A DNA stretch of 64,000 nucleotides from Owenia fusiformis. Taxonomy: Eukaryota; Annelida; Polychaeta; Sabellida; Oweniidae. The stretch spans positions 13,438,932-13,502,931 of the forward strand of contig CAIIXF020000012.1 in NCBI GenBank assembly GCA_903813345.2. The letters run 5' to 3'. Positions 50,201 to 59,200 of the stretch are shown piece by piece (position 1 is the first letter of the stretch; each line of letters begins with the position of its first letter). Under the pieces are notes generated by a model, which searched no databases, was not told where the DNA came from, and saw only the letters and a program-made list of their open reading frames with translations. Position numbers and translations under genes: made by a program.

Positions 50201-53200
50201 TCCAGATCACACTAACAAAAAACAGCCTCTTAAAACAAATGTAAATAATGTAAGAAACATTGTGAACAGTTATACTGAATGGCTTGCAAAGCAACTACAT
50301 TTTGGGTGTTAACTTGAAGTAATCTATATTCTAAATTGTCATATAAAATGAATATCTAGAGCTCAATAGTCAGTGTGGAAATGACATTAAAATTATTTCT
50401 TCTGACTACACCCAGCCTGACAGATATTCAATTGTGTGACGAACTTTAAATATCAATAATAAAGACAATTACAATTTATAAAATATGCACTTACTTCTGT
50501 GAGTCAGCTAATACTGTCGCGGCGGCTTTCGTCAATGGATTTTCCCGACACAGTTTCAACCAACCAGTGCAGTCATAAGTCACGGGACAGTTGCCTTGGA
50601 AATGAGCCAAAGTAAACTGGTTTTCATTGTTGGCATGACGTAACATTCCTTGCCCTAAAAAGCATATGCAAGAATGTAAAAAAAATCCCATTGTTTATCT
50701 AAAACAGGATATAAAATTACTATAAATACATGTTCTGGGCCCATGTTGGGTAATTCAGGCCCAATAAATCTGTATACAGTCACATATCAAACATGTTCTG
50801 GGCCTGTTTATCATTTAACTGCGGCCCTATATTCTAGATACCAAACCATCATTACTACTACTGTGAATTAAAAAAATAATTTGATCATTTCTGTATCCTG
50901 AGATATCACAGCCTCTTATCAACTTTCCTCTTTGCAAGGCAGAGTTGGTCTAAGTATCAGAAAGTTTTATATAACATATGTCGTACTTGATTTGTTCTTT
51001 GATGTGATTTCATTTTCCTGTAAATTCTATGTGATATACTAAAGATCAAAGGTTACATCCTGCTGTATATAAAATCACATGGAACTAATGCAATTCTAAA
51101 GATAAATGGAATGTCAGGTTGACCTTAATCCCAGCAACAGTTTTCAAACAATGGATATCATAACTTCCAACAAAAAAAGTGTAAAAATGGATGCAATCTT
51201 TTTCAAAATGGCCAATAGATTTTTAAAGAAATGAGAAATACGTATCGAATAGAATAATATTTGCACTGAAACCAGAATAACATTATAAACAGATTGTCAA
51301 CAATAAAAAAGCTGCCATTAGACTATGGCCCACTCTGATAATTGTAACATCTTCCTTCATGGGAGGTTACACATTCCATTTTGAAACAAACAGCCATTTT
51401 GAGAAGCCAACTGACACATGCATATTTGGATTAGACATACAAACATACAGACAGAGGCCTTTTTCTATATTCCACTAAGTGTCATTTGATGGAATAACTA
51501 GTCCATAATTGACTAAACTTGTATATTCGCGAATGCAACTAACGCCTGTCAGCTACCGGATTAACCTACTATTTTATGGGTAACTCATTTAAATATGAAT
51601 AGTACCTGCCACCATTCCATTCATATTTAAATGAGTTGGTCATAAAACAGTAAGTTAATCCACTAGCCAACAGGCGTAAGTTGCATTCGCGAATACACCC
51701 TATGCAGACAGAGCCTGTGGGAAATATTGGGTGCGGCGCAAATGAGCGGAGGGTGCGGAGCTAACGGTCATTTTTGAATTTAAAATTGGGATATTTCTGA
51801 AACTAAGCCGTTTTGGGACTTCAAATATACCAAGATATGTGTTTTTGACACCAAATATCAATAAAATTGTGAAAATAGTAGTGCAATTCATTTTATAGCG
51901 ACGCAGTATGCCTTAAACATTTCCCAGACCTATATAGTTTGAGACTATCCTTTTTAATACTGCGTCCCCAGCATTCATAAAAAATGGTGTTCAAGATACA
52001 CTACCCATGCAAATTATTTTTGCATCTTGGAAGCCAGGCAGTATCTGTGTGATTTTATAAAAATTTGGAAATGTTCTTCAGATATGAGCCCCCTCTAAAT
52101 ATTGGGTGCGGAGGTACGTTTATGGAGCTCCTCCGCAGGGTGGAATAGGGTGGAATACAAGCTTAATCTTATAGACTGTAATGTTGTGTGATCCAAGTAC
52201 ACTCAGGCTGTGCTTTATGGAATGACTTTAAATAGACATAAGCAGAGTTAACAAGAGATATTACACATACAAACAATTGAAGCTTTTGACATGACAGGTA
52301 CGCTAATTGCTGAAGGAATATCCTGAAATGTAGACTGACTGGGATTTAGTTTCATTGATGGACGGATTTTCTTCATACTATAATGTTAATTCTAATATGA
52401 TACGTGATGCACAATAGCTAGGACAATTGATTTACTGGTCTATATTGGAGTATGTATGACCGCTAAAATTCATAAATGCGTATAGTTGTGTTTCTTGTCT
52501 ATTTATCATATTAGAATCGTAACAAAGACCTCGATTTAATAATTTATGTCATATCACTCAATCACTACGCGATTTCGGTCTTTTAACAATGAACAGAATA
52601 ACATTTTCAGTCATTTATTACACCACAAATTATAAAATCTCGGTCATTATTCCTTAAATAATGTATCACTGTGTTTTGAATTTCATCGAAGATTTGTTCA
52701 CACTGGAAACAGTGAAATTAGAGCACAGTGAATATTTCCACCTATACAGTATTCAATTCAAAGAAAGAGGGACACATGCTCAGCTGCACTATCTAAGCAG
52801 TATTTTGGAGCATTCTAAAATATGCAGGCCAAAGTAAAAGAGATGTAGAAGACTCTGAAAAGAAATGGCAACTCCAAAGAGCAGTAAATCCAATGATTAA
52901 AACATGAAGAACAGATAGATTAATATAATATGTTCATCAACCTGTCATATTCAGGGACAACAAATAATTCACATTAATTTCTTGACACAGTACCACTATG
53001 TAGATTTCTATGACGCAGTACAGACCCATGCACCCTACAGTGATAGCATATAGAATATACCATTCTAGGCTAGCCTAGCATGATACTGTGAGCACAAGTC
53101 TATCAATATTGCCGTGGCCCCTATTGCTCGACACTCATGATATTGCTATTTTCTCAACATCAACAGCATATAGGATACACTTCTAGCCTAGCAGGATACT

Positions 53201-56200
53201 GCGAGCAAGATTCTATCAATGTTGCCATGGCGCCTATTGGTCATCACTCGTGCTATTTCTATTTTCTCAACATCAATAGCATATAGGATGCAATTCGAGC
53301 CTAGCAGGATACTGCGAGCAAGATTCTATCAATGTTGTCCTGGCGCCTATTTCTCAACATCGATAGCATATAAGATACAATTCTAGCCTAACATGATGCT
53401 GCGAGCAAGATTCTATATTCTATCTATGTTGTCCTGGCGCCTATTGTTCAAGTCATGCTATTGCTATTTTCCCTAAAGCACAAAGCTACATATACTCTAT
53501 ACCAAGCAGTTACCTTGACGCCGTTCACGTGCCTTTCGCTTAGGACTTAGTACTAAACAAATACATATACAAAAAAATACAATAAACATACACAATACAA
53601 GAAACATAGGACTATACAGTTAGTAAACATTTACACAATACAATAAAGACATACAAATACAATAAGATGCTGGCAAATAATGTATTAATATATATTGTTC
53701 AAATGTCCATTTTTCCTATAATGCCCTCGGGAGATTGGAAATATGTATTTGACCCCCTTGAATGAATAAATTCTAATAAAAAAAGGCACTCAAAAAAAAT
53801 TGTAGAAGTATTGCCTGAAATATCATGTCCAGAAAAAATATTACATGAAATTTTACAAATTTCAAAATTATGTCATTTAGGTCATGTATATTCATCACAA
53901 TTTCTCTACAATATCTGAATAAAGTGCATGATTGTCTCACATTCTATACAACTTAAATTGTTGACCACATACTACTACTACTATTGTGCATTGTATAACG
54001 TGACCCACATGACAGGAATCTTTTTATGAGAACTTACGCTTATCGGCAGGGCTACCATGATGCATGAAGAGTCGCTCCATAAAAGAGGACTCTGAGGATC
54101 CTGGGAAAATGGCTTCTTCATCTAGTAGCCATAGCAACCCTCTTTGTTCCTTGTCACTGATGTTACCAGATCTCACCTGAAGAAAAAGAGAGATGTTAGA
54201 AAGAGGGATCTAGATGAAATTCCTAAATTATTTAACAAAACATATCTCTTGATACAATGTTGAAAAGGTTAATGTTATGTTGTTATCTTTTCAATTAAAT
54301 ATTACTATATTACATTTCATTATCACAACAGTTATTCAAATGTAACAAAGTAGTTGAAATTGAATTAAAAAAATTAAAAAAATCATTATCTAAGAAATAA
54401 CTAAACAGGAATGTCTTACCATGGCCTGCTGTGAAGCTTTGTCTAAAAGGCTGACCATTGCCTCTGGACTTCCTTGCACCTCCTCTAGATCAAGGTCAAG
54501 GTTTTCCTACAACGTAATGGGAATCGTGGGTAAACCACAAAGGGAATCATGGGTAAACCACAATGGGAATCATTGGTAATATGACACATGAATAAAAGTG
54601 TAAATACAATGGTAATCAAGAGTAAATACAAGGACATCTATGAATATCTTCACATCGCAGGTAAAAAAATGGCTGTTAATCATATTCATTTCCTCTATAC
54701 TAAATAATAAGGATGCAATTTGACTTCAAAGTGACAGTTTGAGGCTGAGAGAATAAAATATGACATATCCCATAATGCAACATAAGTAAGCAGACACTTA
54801 ACTTTTACAAATAAATCAAATAATTGAGATGTAAAAGTCAAAAGTAAAATTGAGTATAAAATGTAAGATATCCCATTATGCAATTCAACTCAACAGTTGA
54901 TGCATGTACAAAGATGTCATGGGATGTGATGGTCAGGAGATAATATAATTGATATCCCATAATGCAATTAAACAAGCAGACGTTACTCACCTGTGCATAA
55001 ACGTCTAACTGGGATGTTAGAGTCAGGTCATGGTTCAACAATTGGAGACGTTCTTGCAAGTAATTGTGACCCAAGTCATCAAAGGTGGCACCACCAGTCC
55101 TGCCACATAACGCAGGAGCTTGGAATCCTGGGACATCTACCACAATGATTGAGTTGTTACTACGATGATTCGACAACAATGCTCTGCATAAAAACAAAGT
55201 TCAAGTTCATGGGGTATCTTTACTTTTTTCCTTGGAGTAGTTTTCACTGACTTATAGTTTACATAGTTTCTGAGTAACGCTTTGTAATTCATTACTTAGT
55301 AATTTAGTAATCATTCAAAAGAATATGTGGCATAATGCATCTTGAATTAACCAAGAGCCGCAAATATCCAGTAATTCATTGGATTATATCAAACATCAAA
55401 AAATACCTGTTAATAAGACTAATAAGGGCATCAAAGACTGAAGAATAGAGGCCTGTAACAAATCCTTCCAGGGCTTCAATACCATTGGACACCTCGGCAA
55501 AATCCATTTTTCCAAGAGGAGATGGACTTCTGAAATATAAAATCAGGTTAACACCCCTCTAATGTTGTCTGATGAACTAGTGGATTGGTCTACTTTGATT
55601 GAATTGATTAGTCCATGAAGACATCAAGGGAGGTAACATTAAAACAAGAATTCATCACTAACAGGATTATGAGCAACAAAATAATAAACATGTAATACAA
55701 CATTTATTAATTTATCTGTGTAAAAGGAGAGATCGGGAGATCCCATAATGCAATGAAACATAGCAGACGACACTAACCTGAAGGACTGAGAAGGTCTAGG
55801 GAGAGAGGCTGTTGGGGCTGGGGAGAAAATGTTCCGTGCAAGATCCTCAGGGGTTGTCCCAAGGGCACTAGCAGCCTTCTGAGCTGCAGCTGGTCGTGCA
55901 AATTGGTATTTCCCACTGTTCCCTGTAAAACACATTGTGTTTATTCATTAATTGTACAGGGTGATCATTAAGTTCTGGGAATTGGTCTGCCATTTCAAGA
56001 TTTCTCAACCATTTGAGTTGAAATTTTCAGCAGGTGAACATCGTATAATTCTGAATTGACAAGCAATGTTTCAAATACATATCACATCTATAATTTATTT
56101 TATTGTAATTACAAAAAAAGTAAAAGTGGATCGCGGATCAGCAAATTTTGACTGATGTTAATCTTAAAGTTTCCTGCAAAACATATTTATCTTGCCTAGA

Positions 56201-59200
56201 TGGTTGCTTCAAACTACTTGTACTAGAGGTAGAACAGTTCTCTTAAAGTCATTTATTCAGAAATATTCTTCATTGCTGAGAGGATCATTTCCTTTATGAT
56301 TGTTTCCATTAGCCTGGACGCACATGCGTTGTTGACAAACTTAGTCCATAAATATGTGTTCCAGTCATCCCTGTAGTATCCCTTGAAGATTTTCTCAAGC
56401 CGTTGAAATCAGTCCCTTATCGGAATCAAACTTATGACCTCTCATATAATGCTTTAGTACCCAGAATGTAGTGAAGCCTAATGCTGCTTCATCTGGTGAA
56501 TATTGTCTAGTGAATATGGGGCAGTAATAACTTGTGTGAACCATAGTTCTTCAAGAGTAGTAAGGGCAGCTTGAGTAATGGGAAGGAGCATAGTCATAAT
56601 GGAAGATAAATAACTCCCCGCTATTTTGAGTCATGGCTGTGACTTTGGGATGCTGATGAATGATACAAAAATAGAGCAAAGTACACTCTTATATAACAAT
56701 AAAGGTGTTACTTTAGAAACTAAAGTTAGAAGTATTTGAAAACATAAATAATCACATCAATATGTCAACAAAATAGGTATTTAATAACCATACTTTTGGA
56801 TCAAGCAAAATCTGAATTCATTTTTATTTTACTTGACCCGCTACGCCATTTATCATGTTGCTATAGTAACAATAATTATCCATTGTGACATCAGATGACA
56901 ATGAGAATGTTTTATCCAACCCAAAATTACATTCCCCATTTACCTTGAAAATTTCAAGTAAATTGGTTGAAAAATAATGAAATGACAGATAAATTCCCAG
57001 AACTTAGTGATCACGCTGTATTTCTGGTTAAAACCATTTCATCATTAACAGCAAATGTTAATTTTGAAATCAATAGTTATAATAGACCGCTACAGTAAAT
57101 CATGCACCTATTGAACATGATGTCATTCCGACAATTTTTTTTAATTTTCAAAAACTTTTTACATTTTCAATCAAGCCTGCATTAAACACATTTTTGTGTC
57201 ATGATAAAAAAAAGTTCAAAAACATACCTTTTACAGCGGCTGCTGTCCCCAAATGGTAAATTGCTGCCAAGACAGAGAGTAATGCGATCTTTTCATCATC
57301 CCGTATACCTAATATGGTCATAGAATGCTGGATCTTCGCCCAGGACTGGCAAGCTTTCTGACGATCTTCAGCCTAAGGGTTAAAACACAGATTTAAAAAT
57401 TCGAACTGGAATCAATATCTCAAATTGAAGCCCTATGCTTTCAAGCAAGGAATGAACTCCTCAATATTATTTTGAATAAATAATCTCAAAAAGAACAATA
57501 AAGTTTCTATCTAATCATGAGACACAACAAATCATATTTTAACAAAATCTCCTAACTTTAAATATTTCAATTATAATATGCAATAAAAAACATAACAAAA
57601 ACAAGCCTTTATAGCAATATGTCACCTCTTCTCTGTGGTTACACAATAAAATTAAGTAAAAATGATTGGGAAATCCTAATATCATTGTAAAGTTTTATTT
57701 CACTTACACGTTGTAGTGGTGTCATATACAGGTTGGGCTCATTCAGTGTATTCAGCTGCAATTGGTTACGCAACTCTGAGCTTAAACCCGCTAACATCTG
57801 ATAGAAAATATGAAAAGTTGGCTCTCCCTCTGGTCGCCTAGCAACCCGTGATTTCTCCAACATAAGCACCTGAATAAAAGTCAAATCAAAAGTTAATGAC
57901 ACACACATCGGAATTAAATCCATCAGATCGGAAAAGAAAAATAATGTAATTTTTTACTTTTGGTAACGTATCACATGAATGTTTGCTAGTTATTGGCAGA
58001 TGATGCAACAAGATTTTCTAAAGTAATCTTATGATTGAATATAGAATCTAGCTGAGGATACGTTCAATCTTTAAGAGTGAAAATGAAGTTCAACTCCTGC
58101 AGAGTTAATCATCTTGTGATTGGATATAAACTTTCAGAAAAATCTCAAATCTAAAGAGTGAAAATGAAATTGAACTCTTGCAAATAATAATGATCACCTG
58201 TATGGAAGCACCGGCAATTTGACCCGAATGGTCAAAATCAAGGCTTGTAATCTGGGAGAACCTTGAAGCGTTTGTGTTCATTATAGTCCGACTATTCCCA
58301 AAAGCGTCTAAAAGCACCCCTGTAGCGTTGAGCTTGTCAACTGAAGCAAAAAAAAGCAACATTTATATTTTTCCCAATTTTTTTTTTAAATTAAAGAATA
58401 GGGCTTCTGCTAAACCATTATTGGCCCTATAAGAATTATGCAATAATATTTCTAGCAATCTTCATTGGACTTATTTTGATTTATAGCAATAATCAATTTT
58501 ATGAACTAGTTAGAGGACAACTTACTATTTAAAAATCTCATTATGTTGAAAAAGTCTTGAGAAGTATAAGTTATGCTAGATATGTAAATTCTGCTTGGGA
58601 TACAGGGTCTGTTCCTAAAAAACATCAATATCTCCCCTGGGTCCTTCAGGCGGTATACTTTGTAGATACGTCCCTCGGGATAATCCCCATATCCAAAACT
58701 TCCCAGTACACAACTCACATGTATCCCATAATGCAATGCTATACAGCAGATGTGAATTACCTGTAACAAAATTATTGACTGATCCTGCAGCTGCCGTCAG
58801 ATAATGCATGACATGTTTCGCATTTGCCGTTTTCCCACTTCCACTTCGACCAAGAAAGACGATGGATTGATCACGACGTGTTGCTAGCATGGATCTGTAG
58901 GCAACTTGCGCTGTGGCATAAATATGAGGTGGCATATCTTCTTGTTTGCAGCCTCTAAACATCTGGATCACCTGCAAGTATCCCATAATGCAACAAATGG
59001 TAGCAGACGACAAATGTGTATTAATCAATAAACTTAATTGTTATAAGCCTCACAATCTTCTGGTATCAAAGGTTTTCTAAAACAAGTTTAGATTTGTCAA
59101 ATTTTGTTTCTATCAAATATTTTCTGCATTTACTGTGAAAAACAAAATTTAAGCAACACTGTGCCTAAGTTGCAAAACAAAATCCATTACACTGTCAATT

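Larger units (their letters stand above)
54766..58992 (-). promoter_or_regulatory. Six intronic copies of a TATCCCATAATGCAA motif, mostly next to myosin splice sites
   Basis: Plus-strand copies at 54766-54780, 54869-54885, 54953-54969, 55741-55753, 58722-58738 and 58979-58992, all in one orientation. Five are followed within 8-14 bp by AGCAGA(C/T). Three lie 21-25 bp from donors of the exons at 54991, 55778 and 58761. One lies 7 bp from the acceptor at 58971. The core resembles the vertebrate ZNF143/SBS site (TTCCCA-AATGCA), by recall. It could equally be a tiny dispersed repeat. Confidence 0.6.

Noticed and set aside
56253-56402. Transposase call for the minus-strand open stretch in the mariner-like element
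   Set aside because: Short, and not clearly similar to the mariner D,D34D region or its C-terminus; the element call rests on TIRs and the TA target.
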